From assembly GCA_910576975.1 (NCBI GenBank), contig CAJTJY010000013.1:1-64000 (forward strand): a DNA stretch of 64,000 nucleotides, given 5' to 3'. The notes below the pieces were generated by a model. That model ran no database searches, had not been told where the DNA came from, and saw only the letters and a list, made by a program, of their open reading frames with translations. How positions within the stretch are numbered: position 1 is the first letter of the stretch; the number at the start of each line of letters is the position of its first letter. Shown one piece after another: positions 24,849 through 33,933 of the stretch. The position numbers were made by a program, and so were the translations under genes. Source of the DNA: an uncultured Lachnospiraceae bacterium (GTDB lineage: Bacteria > Bacillota > Clostridia > Lachnospirales > Lachnospiraceae).

Positions 24849-26195
24849 ATGAAATATATTAGAAAGATTAGAAAAATTATATTGGCGTGCTGCGCTGCGT
24901 GTTTCGTAGTGGGAATACAGCCTATGTGCCTTATGGCTGTTGAGAATGACAATCACCCGTCAGAGTTGCCTGTTTGGGGGGATGGTCTTTCTATTACAGG
25001 TGAATCGGGCATTGTAATGGAGGCGTCTACAGGAATTGTTCTCTATGAGAAAAATATCAATGACGTCCATTATCCGGCAAGCATTACAAAAATTATGACA
25101 GCGCTGTTAGCGATAGAAAACTGTGAAATGGACGAAATTGTAACCATTCCGCATGAGGCTGTTTATATGGAAGATAAAGGGACGCATATTGCATTAGACG
25201 AAGGTGAGCAACTGACGGTGGAGCAATGCCTTTATGCAGTCCTGTTGGCATCGGCAAATGATGCTGCGTATGCATTGGCGGAGCACGTGGGCGGTACTTA
25301 TGAAAACTTTATTCGCATGATGAATCAAAAGGCGAAAGAAATAGGCTGCCAAAATACTAATTTTACAAATCCACACGGGCTTCCAGATGAAAGCCATGTA
25401 ACCAGTGCGTATGATATGGCGTTGATCACCAAAGCGGCTTTAGAATACGATATGTTTCAGACAATTTCTGGAACTTCTTATTATGAGATTCCTCCCACGG
25501 AACATCAAAAAGATTTAATCCCCATGTATAATCATCACAAAATGATCGGAAAAACAGAGTTTCAAAATGAGGAAGTTTTTGCTGGAAAGAATGGTTATAC
25601 AAATGCCGCAGCGCATACCTTGGTTACTTGTGCCAAAAGGGATGACATGGTTCTTATTTGCGTAGTTATGAAAGAACAGAGAGAGTCTTTATATCAAGAT
25701 ACATTAGAGTTATTGAATGATAGTTTCGATCGTTTTACAAAAGTAAAAATTAGTGAGGATAAAGCCTATTTTGAAGAAATGTTAAAAAAAGAAGATCCGA
25801 TCTTTGAAAATTGCGTGATTTCGAAACTGGATACAGATCAAGCATATGTAATGGTGCCCAAAGGGTTAAACAGTTCCGATTTGAACATAAAACTTGACTA
25901 TCAAGAGCCAGAAACGGTTACGGCTCAATATTTTTATGAAGATCATTTGGCTGGACAAGTTGATTTTATAGTAGAGAATGTTCAAGAAGAAAGTGATCAA
26001 CTGGAACATACAGTCAAAGAGCCGTTAAGCGAGGAAAAAAAGAGTGGAGGAAGTTCTTTTAACTGGAAGCTTTTCCTTTTTATAACTTTAATTGGGGTTC
26101 TTGTCATGGGAGTTTTAATCAAGGTTTTATTAGACTGCTACCATAGCCGGAATAGGAAAATCAGATTGGGAAGCAAATCAAAAAGGAAAGAGTGA
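24849..26195 (+). CDS. Serine D-Ala-D-Ala carboxypeptidase-like protein (peptidase S11)
   Basis: 448 residues. Signal sequence, then S11 motifs: PASITK (Ser78, Lys81), SAN (135-137) and, where KTG is expected, KNG (247-249) in GKNGYTNAAAHTLV. The C-terminal beta domain is followed by a membrane helix (LFLFITLIGVLVMGVLIKVLL) and a basic tail. S11 enzymes trim pentapeptide stems of peptidoglycan. The T-to-N change in the third motif is unusual and may alter beta-lactam or substrate binding. The next gene, a class D beta-lactamase, starts five bases after its stop, so they are one operon. Confidence 0.88.
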   Translation: MKYIRKIRKIILACCAACFVVGIQPMCLMAVENDNHPSELPVWGDGLSITGESGIVMEASTGIVLYEKNINDVHYPASITKIMTALLAIENCEMDEIVTIPHEAVYMEDKGTHIALDEGEQLTVEQCLYAVLLASANDAAYALAEHVGGTYENFIRMMNQKAKEIGCQNTNFTNPHGLPDESHVTSAYDMALITKAALEYDMFQTISGTSYYEIPPTEHQKDLIPMYNHHKMIGKTEFQNEEVFAGKNGYTNAAAHTLVTCAKRDDMVLICVVMKEQRESLYQDTLELLNDSFDRFTKVKISEDKAYFEEMLKKEDPIFENCVISKLDTDQAYVMVPKGLNSSDLNIKLDYQEPETVTAQYFYEDHLAGQVDFIVENVQEESDQLEHTVKEPLSEEKKSGGSSFNWKLFLFITLIGVLVMGVLIKVLLDCYHSRNRKIRLGSKSKRKE

Positions 26196-26199
26196 AAGA

Positions 26200-27180
26200 A
26201 TGAAAAAGGGCAACAATTATTTTAAACTGGCATCTTTGCTATTCGCATGTGCCTTAACGCTGACGGGTTGTGGGGATCGTCGCAGTAGCGAAGAAAAGAT
26301 TTTTGAAGAAAGAATAGAAGAACCAGAAGAAGAAAACGAAGAATTAAATGGACAATCCGTTGAGACAGAGACAGAAGATTCTGCAAAAGCTCTCCCGGCG
26401 GAACCTGAGATTGTTGAAACAGATTGGTCAGAGTACTTTAACGGCTTGCATGGAGCCGCAGTCGTATATGATGTAACTGACAGACAATATACAATCTATA
26501 ATGGCGACCTTGCCTTGACCAGAAGGTCGCCATGTTCCACTTTTAAGATTATTTCTTCTCTGATTGCTTTAGAAAATGGAATTTTAGAGCCGGAAGATTC
26601 CATACGGACGTGGAGCGGTGAATCATTCTGGAATGAGGATTGGAATAGAGATCTTGATTTTAGCGAAGCATTTCGTACGTCCTGTGTATGGTATTATAGA
26701 CAGGTCATAGATGATATTGGAAAGGATATGATGCAAAAGGAATTGCAAAAATTGCAGTATGGCAACTGTGATATTTCTGATTGGGAGGGTGGCTCGAATA
26801 CAAATAATAATAACCGGGCATTAACAGGTTTTTGGATTGAATCGTCATTAATGATCTCTCCGAAAGAACAGGTGGAGGTAATGGAGCGTATTTTTGGCGA
26901 TGATTCAGATTATTCACAAGAAACACGAGATCAATTGAAACAAGTGATGCAGGTATCGCAACAAGAGCAGACGGAGATTTCTATATTTGGGAAGACAGGA
27001 ATGGGCAAAGCTGAGGGCATTGTTGTTGACGCGTGGCTTACTGGATTTGCAGAAAGTCCAAAAGGGAACATATATTATTGTGTCTATCTTGGAAGAACAG
27101 ACGGCATGGAGGTATCTAGTTCTAGGGCAAAGGAAATTGCAATCCAAATCGTGTCTGATTATTATGCGTTGTCACTGTAA
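26200..27180 (+). CDS. Class D (OXA-type) beta-lactamase lipoprotein
   Basis: 326 residues. Lipoprotein signal with lipobox LTGC (Cys24), an acidic linker to about 75, then a full class D catalytic set: STFK (113-116; the Lys is normally carboxylated), SCV (161-163), YGN (187-189), FWIESSLMISPKEQV and KTG (265-267). Gram-positive class D enzymes of Clostridia (CDD type) are membrane-anchored and hydrolyse penicillins and some extended-spectrum drugs. Spectrum here is unknown. BlaR1-like sensor domains share this fold, but those have N-terminal multi-helix and protease regions, which are absent. Co-transcribed with the S11 gene. Confidence 0.9.
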   Translation: MKKGNNYFKLASLLFACALTLTGCGDRRSSEEKIFEERIEEPEEENEELNGQSVETETEDSAKALPAEPEIVETDWSEYFNGLHGAAVVYDVTDRQYTIYNGDLALTRRSPCSTFKIISSLIALENGILEPEDSIRTWSGESFWNEDWNRDLDFSEAFRTSCVWYYRQVIDDIGKDMMQKELQKLQYGNCDISDWEGGSNTNNNNRALTGFWIESSLMISPKEQVEVMERIFGDDSDYSQETRDQLKQVMQVSQQEQTEISIFGKTGMGKAEGIVVDAWLTGFAESPKGNIYYCVYLGRTDGMEVSSSRAKEIAIQIVSDYYALSL

Positions 27181-27345
27181 TCAATTTGCACCACGCATTT
27201 TCTTTGACTTCGATATCTTCAAAAGCGTGTCCATATGATGGTATTTACTTCTGGAGTCACAATAAATGCACCCGTGAGAGCATCCGCGATATAAATTCAT
27301 TCCATTTTTAGCAGACAATATTTCTTTCGCTTTCACGAAGTGCAT
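27181..27345 (-). pseudogene. Truncated, frameshifted radical SAM protein gene
   Basis: The minus strand from ATG 27345 (AAGGAGG upstream) reads MHFVKAKEILSAKNGMNLY, then RGCSHGCIYCDSRS with the radical SAM CxxxCxxC motif, typical of the SplB-like/Rv2578c group. After HHMDT a one-base shift is needed to continue as FEDIEVKENAW, and the frame then runs into the 3' end of the beta-lactamase gene. Only about 55 of the usual about 290 codons remain. This suggests the beta-lactamase operon was inserted into, or deletion joined it to, this gene. Confidence 0.75.
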
Positions 27346-27451
27346 CGTGTGTCCTCCTTATATCTTGACGCAATTTTTCCTATGTGTTTTGAATTGTTTC
27401 ATTGTCTGGTGATAATGACTTGTGGTAACTCTGGCAAAATAAGAGCCCAAA

Positions 27452-27718
27452 TTACGCTGTTTTCCACCGTTTGAGCGTGGGAAAAAATTTTTTCATCATC
27501 GTGCGGGCTTCGTTTTCTGTCATCTCAGAATGAGCCTCGACCATATGGGGAATGCAAAATTCAATCATTTCCTCCATTGTGCAATCGCTCGTAAAAGCGC
27601 CATTTTCAAAACAATACTTGCAGTAGTCCTCGTTTTTGCTTCCATCCTTGTTTTTTCCATGCATTTCATCGGCATTGCCGATTGGCATGCCACAGCATTG
27701 ACAAAATTTTTCGTTCAT
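27452..27718 (-). CDS. Small zinc-ribbon protein
   Basis: 88 residues from ATG 27718 (AGGAGG upstream). FCQCCGMPIG and YCKYCFENGAF give two CxxC pairs, the putative zinc-ribbon domain (PF12674-like), followed by a helical tail TMEEMIEFCIPHMVEAHSEM. In Clostridia such proteins often appear next to WYL regulators. The operator TGACA-N5-TGTCA upstream (27779-27793) matches the one before the WYL gene at 28834, so it is probably a target of that regulator. Confidence 0.8.
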   Translation of the reverse strand: MNEKFCQCCGMPIGNADEMHGKNKDGSKNEDYCKYCFENGAFTSDCTMEEMIEFCIPHMVEAHSEMTENEARTMMKKFFPTLKRWKTA

Positions 27719-27778
27719 TTTCAATCCTCCTGAATATAAAATTTGTTTGGTTACAAGAATATCATAGCACGCAAAAAC

Positions 27779-27793
27779 TGACACCCTATGTCA
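27779..27793. promoter_or_regulatory. WYL-regulator operator, copy 1
   Basis: TGACACCCTATGTCA: perfect 5-bp arms TGACA/TGTCA with a five-base spacer, upstream of the zinc-ribbon gene on the minus strand, overlapping a TTGACA -35-like box. The same arms and spacing recur at 28834-28848. Confidence 0.7.
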
Positions 27794-27830
27794 AGTTTTA
27801 TAATTTCTTGGGCATACCAATATGACCATG

Positions 27831-28793
27831 CTACAAGGTATATTTTTCATAAATTTTCTTTGCTTGTCGTGCCATAATGTCTTTGAGACATGCAGGCTCT
27901 ATAATGTCTACTTGTGCTGCGAATGATAATAGATACCCTGTGAGCCATTCGTCATCTGGCATTTCAGCAGATACGATTAAATCCCCGTTTTCTTTTTTGC
28001 TTATTTGTGTTTGATCAAATTCATCATAAACACGATAAGACATATGCTTTGGAAAACGCAATACGATGGTACGGCAGACCGGACTTGGTGTTTCATTTGA
28101 TTCTGGAAATGAACGTTTGCAAAAACTGTCTCTGAGAACTTCTAAATCTATGATGCGGGTTAGTTTAAAGATCCGAAAATCTTGCTTTTCCTCGCAATAT
28201 GCTTTTAAGTACCATGACGTAGACTTGAAGGACAATTTTAATGGTTCGATAATCCTTTCGTTTACTATTCCGTAGGAATTTGCATAGGTTATCTTGACGC
28301 ATGTTTGATGAATGATTGCTGCTTTTAGTAATTCAAATTTCTTATTGTCAGTTCCCTTGTTTCCCCATCTGGAAAAATCCACTTCAAGCCAATTTTCCGC
28401 ACTCATATGAAATATTGCAGAAAGTTTTTGCAATGTTTGGCGGCTGCTAATAGATTTCTTGGAATTTGCAGCTTGTGATGCCTCAGATGGCATGCCCTCT
28501 AGATCATGGTCATAATGGGATGCCCCAGGGGGTATGCTTTGTAAGGCTGTAAGAATTTCCTGCTTTTCTTCTTCTGACAATACGACACTGTCTAAAACAA
28601 AGCCATTCATCAAATGAATGCCGCCGTTTCGCCCTGCTTCTGTGTAAACAGGAATGCCTGCGCCGCTTAGAGCGTCAATATCTCTGTAAATCGTCCTTAC
28701 AGATACTTCGAATTTTTCTGCTAATTCTGGAGCAGTAGCCTGTCCTTTGTCGAGTAGGTGATACATAATCTTAAATAATCTGCTTTCCTGCAT
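27831..28793 (-). CDS. WYL-domain HTH regulator (YafY family)
   Basis: 320 residues from ATG 28793 (GAGGAGGG upstream); longer in-frame starts lack a ribosome site. N-terminal winged HTH, residues about 1-60 (RLFKIMYHLLDKGQATAPELA, SVRTIYRDIDALSGAGIPVY), then a WYL domain (WYLKAYCEEKQDFRIFKLTRI, residues about 190-210) and a WCX-type C-terminal region. WYL domains bind ligands, in some cases nucleic acid. A palindrome TGACA-N5-TGTCA lies 41 bases upstream of its start and another before the zinc-ribbon gene, so it likely controls both. Confidence 0.9.
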   Translation of the reverse strand: MQESRLFKIMYHLLDKGQATAPELAEKFEVSVRTIYRDIDALSGAGIPVYTEAGRNGGIHLMNGFVLDSVVLSEEEKQEILTALQSIPPGASHYDHDLEGMPSEASQAANSKKSISSRQTLQKLSAIFHMSAENWLEVDFSRWGNKGTDNKKFELLKAAIIHQTCVKITYANSYGIVNERIIEPLKLSFKSTSWYLKAYCEEKQDFRIFKLTRIIDLEVLRDSFCKRSFPESNETPSPVCRTIVLRFPKHMSYRVYDEFDQTQISKKENGDLIVSAEMPDDEWLTGYLLSFAAQVDIIEPACLKDIMARQAKKIYEKYTL

Positions 28794-28833
28794 TGCCAGT
28801 CCCTCCTCTGAGAATAGAGCGCCATCAAAATCC

Positions 28834-28848
28834 TGACATGATATGTCA
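28834..28848. promoter_or_regulatory. WYL-regulator operator, copy 2
   Basis: TGACATGATATGTCA, upstream of the WYL gene, overlapping the TTGACA -35-like box on the minus strand (28844-28849). Same arms and spacer length as 27779-27793. Confidence 0.7.
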
Positions 28849-28967
28849 ACCTTTATTATAATTATTTTTGTATCAATTATCAACTAAGGAAGCGTAAATG
28901 GATGTTTTTTTGAACTTTTGCCTCAAAATTCTATTCATGTCTCGTGAAAGGGTCGCAGGGCTATAAT

Positions 28968-29030
28968 GGGGCTGTCGCACTAAGATATTCGCTTGTTCAA
29001 AAGGTCTTGCCGCTGATGCGACCCCCCCCT
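28968..29030. repeat. Fragment of the MITE-like dispersed element
   Basis: GGGGCTGTCGCACTAAGATATTC and TTCAAAAGGTCTTGCCGCTGATGCG match the inner arms of the palindromic element at 63519-63764 with few changes. The rest of the 28794-29127 gap holds the WYL operator and nothing else I can support. Confidence 0.65.
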
Positions 29031-29127
29031 TTTGCTCTGTCTTTGGAGTGAATTTTTGACAGAAATGCAAAAACGCAAAAGTTACATATTATAGTAAAAA
29101 CTAATTCTATCATAAAGGAAAAATGAC

Positions 29128-30078
29128 ATGATAAAACGATGTGTTCCATTGGAAGCCGCTGCAGAAGCCGTCTGCAATCAAAGCTCTGTGCCCCCGTTGA
29201 TTTTTCAGTTGCCGCCCAAGCAAGGCAGAAGAGTGTTGGAGGAGGCGCAGGATACGCCAGTATATAAATATCCCGCCGATATATCCTCGGTTTGCATCAA
29301 TACTGGCAAGTGGGGCAGTATTCCAGTATACTTCATTATGCCCAAAGGTAAAAGGATCAAAGATATTATATTCTATATTCATGGAGCAGGCTGGGTGTTC
29401 GGCAGCTTTCATACACATGAAAAGTTAGTCAGAGAGCTTTCGGCAAGGACGAATTCATTGGTAATATTCCCAGAATACAGCCGGGCGCCAGAAGCAAAAT
29501 ATCCGACTGCGATCGAACAGTGCTACTTTATCCTTTCGCACATTAAGGAAGTCATCGGGGATTGTTTTTCGTTGGTCAACGATACTACGCTCACGGTAGC
29601 GGGCGACAGCGTTGGCGGTAATATGGCGATCGCCATGGTTCTGATGTCAGCGATGCGGCATGGTCCGTGCATTCACAAGCTGCTCTTATATTACCCAGTA
29701 ACCAACGCCTGTTTTGACACGCCAAGTTACCGCCAATTCGCAGTGGACTATTATCTGTATCGGGAAGGAATGAAATGGTTCTGGCGGCAATATACAGATT
29801 CTATGGAAGATAGAAGCCAAATAACAGCATCCCCTCTTCGGGCGGGCATAGATTGTCTGAAATGCTTTCCGCAGACAATGATTATAAATGGTCAGGCGGA
29901 TGTTTTACGCAGCGAAGGAGAAGCCTTTGGCGAAAAGCTTCGATCTGCAGGCGTAAAAGTAACAGCTTTGCGGGTGCAGGGGACGATTCATGACTTTGTG
30001 ATGCTCCATGCGCTGGATCAGACGAATGCCTGCCGCACGGCGATGGATGCGTCAACTGCATGGGTGAACCGTCCTTAA
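29128..30078 (+). CDS. Alpha/beta hydrolase, HSL-type esterase/lipase
   Basis: 316 residues. Oxyanion motif HGAGW (usual HGGG; about residues 90-94), nucleophile elbow GDSVGG (about 156-161), acid region GQADVLRSEG and C-terminal His in IHDF: the hormone-sensitive-lipase family of carboxylesterases acting on short-chain esters. No signal peptide, so cytoplasmic. It stands alone between a MITE fragment and a terminator-like repeat at 30088. Substrate unknown. Confidence 0.85.
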   Translation: MIKRCVPLEAAAEAVCNQSSVPPLIFQLPPKQGRRVLEEAQDTPVYKYPADISSVCINTGKWGSIPVYFIMPKGKRIKDIIFYIHGAGWVFGSFHTHEKLVRELSARTNSLVIFPEYSRAPEAKYPTAIEQCYFILSHIKEVIGDCFSLVNDTTLTVAGDSVGGNMAIAMVLMSAMRHGPCIHKLLLYYPVTNACFDTPSYRQFAVDYYLYREGMKWFWRQYTDSMEDRSQITASPLRAGIDCLKCFPQTMIINGQADVLRSEGEAFGEKLRSAGVKVTALRVQGTIHDFVMLHALDQTNACRTAMDASTAWVNRP

Positions 30079-30087
30079 TTCAAAACG

Positions 30088-30129
30088 GATATCGTCGTAT
30101 CCTTGAGGATGCCAGGGTACGGCGATATC
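30088..30129 (+). terminator. Possible terminator after the esterase
   Basis: Stem GATATCGTCGTA (30088-30099) with TACGGCGATATC (30118-30129), one mismatch; only a weak T-rich tail (GGCTTGCTTCT). Confidence 0.5.
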
Positions 30130-30204
30130 GGCTTGCTTCTAGTAAGAAATTTCATAAGTTGATGGATTGATGCAATAAATACTATTTTAGAACGCAGATG
30201 GTTG

Positions 30205-30234
30205 TTGACAAGCAGGAATTGTAACTTTTATAAT
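30205..30234 (+). promoter_or_regulatory. Promoter of the chemoreceptor gene
   Basis: TTGACA (30205-30210), 18-base spacer, TATAAT (30229-30234): a consensus vegetative promoter, 72 bases before the ATG at 30307. Confidence 0.75.
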
Positions 30235-30306
30235 AATTAAGAACGGTCGAATATGTTAATTTGGATATTCTGTATATCAGCTATGTGAGTAGGAGGTAAG
30301 ATTGAA

Positions 30307-32280
30307 ATGAAAAGCATTCGAATTAAAATTACATTATGTCTTATTTTGACTGTTATAGTTGGTCTGGTCGCTTCTGGAACGTCGAGCATCATGCTAAATT
30401 ACAACAATACCATGTCCACGGTAGAAAAGATGATGAGTCAGATGGCCGTGCTGGCGGCGGGACGTGTGCAGCAGGAACTTGAGGCATATAAAAACGTCGT
30501 CATGGAAGTTGGGGGCATTCCGTAGTTGTCGGATCCGCAAGTGCCAGTGGAGGAAAAGCAGGCGATCATCGACGAGCGTGTTTCCATGCATGGCTTTCAG
30601 AGGGGAAATATTGTCGCTGCGGATGGCATCAGTGTTTTTGATGGAAATGACTATTCAGACCGTGAATATGTACGTCAGGCGATGCAGGGCAATGTTTTTG
30701 TGTCGGAGCCGTTGATCAGCAAGATTACTGGGGAATTATCGATTATGGTAGCGGCGCCTTTATATGAGGAAGGGAATTATGAGAAATCAATTGTCGGCGT
30801 CGTATATTTTGTTCCTCATGAGACCTTTTTGAATGATATTGTATCGTCTATTGAGATTGGTGAAAACAGCAGGGCATACATGATTAATAAGTCTGGCGGC
30901 ACGATAGCCGATGTCACGCTTGATACAATAACGGTTCAAAATATAGAAGCGGAGGCGCAGAGCGACGCCTCGCTCAAGGATCTGGCGGCGATTCATGCGA
31001 AGATGCGTCAGGGGGACAATGGGTTTGGAAGTTATACAAGCGGAGAAGTTAAAATGTTTGCGGCATATGCTCCCGTGTTAGATACAGACGGCTGGAGTAT
31101 CGCAGTGACTGCGCCGCAGATTAATTATCTGGCTTCTACGCGGGACGCAATGGTGATCAATATTGCAGTGATCGTGGTTTCCATATTGATATCAGTCGTG
31201 GTAGCCCTGATGCTGGCGTTGAATATCGGCAAGCCAATGAAAGCCTGCGTAAATCGCATGAAGCTGCTGGTGGAGGGAGATTTAGAGACGCCGATGCCAA
31301 CGATTAAGAACAAGGATGAGACGGGCGTGCTTGTGAGCTCGACGGAATCTTTAGTGCAGGGATTGCGTATTGTTATCAGCGACATTAGTTATCTGCTTAA
31401 CGAGATGGCAAGTCAGAATCTTGACGTCCATACACAACATGAGGAGGTATATGTTGGCAGTTATCAGGATATCTTGCATTCGATGCGCAATATGAGGCTT
31501 AAACTTTCTAGCGCCATGCATCAGGTCAATCAATCTGCAGAGGGAGTGGCGAACGCCAGCAGCCAGTTGTCATCAAGCGCGCAGACGCTTAGCCAGGGTA
31601 CCGCAGAACAAGCGGGTTCCGTACAGGAATTAGCGGCAAGGATCAGCGCAATTTCTGAGGAAGTTAAGAGCACGGCAGGAGGGGCTTTGAACGTCAGGAG
31701 CCAGACGCATCAAGCAGGTAAGGAGGTTTCCCTGTGCAACCAGAAGATGCAGAACCTGGTACAGGCTATGGAGAAGATCCAGGCCAGCTCTGAGGAAATT
31801 GAAAAGATTCTTAAGACAATAGACGATATCGCATTTCAAACAAATATCCTTTCTTTGAATGCGGCAGTGGAGGCTGCCAGGGCCGGAAGTGCAGGGAAAG
31901 GGTTTGCTGTCGTTGCGGAGGAGGTCCGCAGTTTGGCCGCTAAATCTGCGCAGGCTGCACAAAATACATCAGAGTTAATTGCCAATTCTACAGAGGCAGT
32001 ACATACCGGCATGGAAATTGCGCAAAATACAGCAAACGTCCTCTTTGAGGTCGTCAATAGCATTCAGTCTGTTGTGGAAGCTATTGACCATATTGCAGTG
32101 GTGTCTAATGAGCAGTCAGAATCGGTGGAGCAAGTTTCGGAGGGCATTAATCAGATTTCTGTCGTTGTGCAGAGCAATAGCGCTACTGCAGAGCAAGGAG
32201 CAGCTGCAAGCGAGCAGCTTTCTGCTGAGGCTTCCTGCTTGAAGCAATTGGTGAATCAGTTTACGCTTGCTTCAAAATGA
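30307..32280 (+). pseudogene. Methyl-accepting chemotaxis protein interrupted by an in-frame TAG
   Basis: One frame runs from ATG 30307 (GGAGGT upstream) to 32280, broken only by TAG at 30523-30525 (codon 73, between VGGIP and LSDPQVP). The whole would be about 657 residues: membrane helix 1 (residues about 8-28), dCache-like periplasmic sensor, helix 2 ([21 protein letters not shown]), HAMP, and a complete MCP signalling domain ([20 protein letters not shown], then [20 protein letters not shown]). TTG at 30526 has no ribosome site, so the downstream part would lack helix 1 and part of the sensor. Nothing else is damaged, so the stop is recent, a sequencing error, or read through. Confidence 0.8.
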
Positions 32281-32564
32281 TGCTCATGGATCGGTGTGTT
32301 TTCTTGCAAACATAAGGGTGATTTGTAACTAAATGGTATCAAGGAATCTTCCTTGCCCTTGGATTTTTCAAATGTAAGATTGTGAAAATAAAAATCAAAT
32401 TTCTATCAATAATTAATAAAAAATTTTTCTTAAAATTTTTATTTTTATACACTAAATATTTGAAGATATGATATAATGATGCTTAGTGCACCGATTCATA
32501 CATGTGTCAACTGATTATGGAGCTTGCGATGCGCTGGTCATTTGTAGGAGAGGACAGAGAGGTA

Positions 32565-33581
32565 ATGAAAGTAAATATTCGCAAAATCAGTGAGGATACC
32601 GGATTTTCGATGTCTACGGTATCCAATGCGCTGAACCGAAAAAAAGGAGTAAATAAAGAGACTGCCCAAAAGATTCTCAACGCTGCGCAAAAGCTTGGCT
32701 ATCGTGTCGAAGAGGGAATTACGAAGATCCGCTTTGTGATATTTCGCAGAAATGGACTGATTATTGATGAAAGTTTTTTTCATCCAGCGGTAATTGAAGG
32801 AGTGGAGCATCAGGCAAAGCTTTTGGGGTATGAGATGATATTTTGTTATGTGGACATTCATGATTCAAATTACCAGGAGCAGCTTGCCGACATTTTGACG
32901 GATATGCAGAGTGCGATAATACTCTTGGGGACGGAAATGCTTGAAGAAGATTACCAATTCTATGTCAGTGCGAAAAACCGCATCATACTGTTGGATGGGC
33001 GAAGTGATAAGTATAGATTCAATAGCGTGTTGATCAATGATACGGAGGCAGTCGTTGAAGCCATGGAATATCTGGTTAGAAAGGGGCATGTAAGAATCGG
33101 ATATTTACAAGGGGAATTTCGGATTCAGGCGTTTCGTTCCCGTGAAAAGGGATACTATCAGGTGATGAATCAATATGGCTATCCAGTCAGACCAGAATAT
33201 ATTGCGACGGTTGGAACCAAGATTGAAACGGCATATCAGAAGATGAAAGAGTATCTTGGCAGAGTAAAAGAGGTGCCGACGGCTTTTTTTGCAGATAATG
33301 ACATGATTGCGATTGGATGTATGCAGGCAATAAAGGAATGCGGCTATCGGATTCCGGAAGATATTTCCGTGATTGGCTTTGACGATGTTTCTTATGGCGC
33401 GGTGTTGGATCCGCCGTTGTCCACCGTTCATGTATATAAGCAGGAGCTGGGAGCGAGAGCAGTTCGTGAACTTTTGGATGAGGACAGCAGGAATGGGCAG
33501 GCAAAGATAGAAATTCAAGTTTGTGCCGAATTTGTAGAACGCGGGAGCGTAAAAGAGATCAAAGAGGGCGGCGGTATTTAG
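32565..33581 (+). CDS. rbsR: LacI-family ribose operon repressor
   Basis: 338 residues. LacI HTH at the start (VNIRKISEDTGFSMSTVSNAL, NRKKGVNKETAQKILNAAQKLGY), then a periplasmic-binding-protein fold with PTAFFADNDMIAIGCMQ and ISVIGFDDVSYGAVLDPPLS, and the C-terminal hinge-contact region. ATG 32565 follows GGACAGAGAGG; the earlier in-frame ATGs lack the LacI start pattern. It precedes rbsK-D-A-C-B in the same direction with a separate promoter for the latter, so it is the likely local ribose regulator. Assigned from context plus family. Confidence 0.8.
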   Translation: MKVNIRKISEDTGFSMSTVSNALNRKKGVNKETAQKILNAAQKLGYRVEEGITKIRFVIFRRNGLIIDESFFHPAVIEGVEHQAKLLGYEMIFCYVDIHDSNYQEQLADILTDMQSAIILLGTEMLEEDYQFYVSAKNRIILLDGRSDKYRFNSVLINDTEAVVEAMEYLVRKGHVRIGYLQGEFRIQAFRSREKGYYQVMNQYGYPVRPEYIATVGTKIETAYQKMKEYLGRVKEVPTAFFADNDMIAIGCMQAIKECGYRIPEDISVIGFDDVSYGAVLDPPLSTVHVYKQELGARAVRELLDEDSRNGQAKIEIQVCAEFVERGSVKEIKEGGGI

Positions 33582-33872
33582 CGCCAGTTCGTTTTCGATG
33601 GCAGAAAACGTTACCGTGCAAGCGGCACAGGCAATAATTATATTGTGACATAGGACTGATGCATGATGAATGCGGAGGTTCTATTTTTTTGCGATTACCA
33701 TATTATCTTTTTGTTTTGGAAAACATAAAAAAACATAAAATATTTTTTTGGAAAAAATATAATTGTAATAATGGAATGGAAAAGATTCGGTTAAAATATA
33801 CAAAAATAAACATATAAAACTATATAATATATACAAAGTGTAGTCTAAAAGTGAAAAATATCGAAAAAAGTA
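33582..33872. other. Intergenic region rbsR-rbsK
   Basis: About 290 bases before the rbs promoter with no supported gene. GAAAACGTTACCG near 33605 is a possible LacI-type or cre-like half site; the stretch 33700-33860 is very AT-rich. Confidence 0.4.
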
Positions 33873-33900
33873 TTGAAAATTTTATATAAATGTTTATAAT
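33873..33900 (+). promoter_or_regulatory. Promoter of rbsKDACB
   Basis: TTGAAA (33873-33878), 16-base spacer, TATAAT (33895-33900), 34 bases before rbsK ATG. Confidence 0.65.
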
Positions 33901-33933
33901 GTGAATCATAAGATCGTAAAGGAGATGAAGCGC

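Noticed and set aside
28873..29070. A 65-codon minus-strand frame
   Set aside because: It runs through the MITE fragment and a C-run, with no ribosome site.
30523..30525. Amber recoding as pyrrolysine
   Set aside because: No PYLIS-like signal or pyl genes in the window; chemoreceptors are not known to use pyrrolysine, so a nonsense change is simpler.
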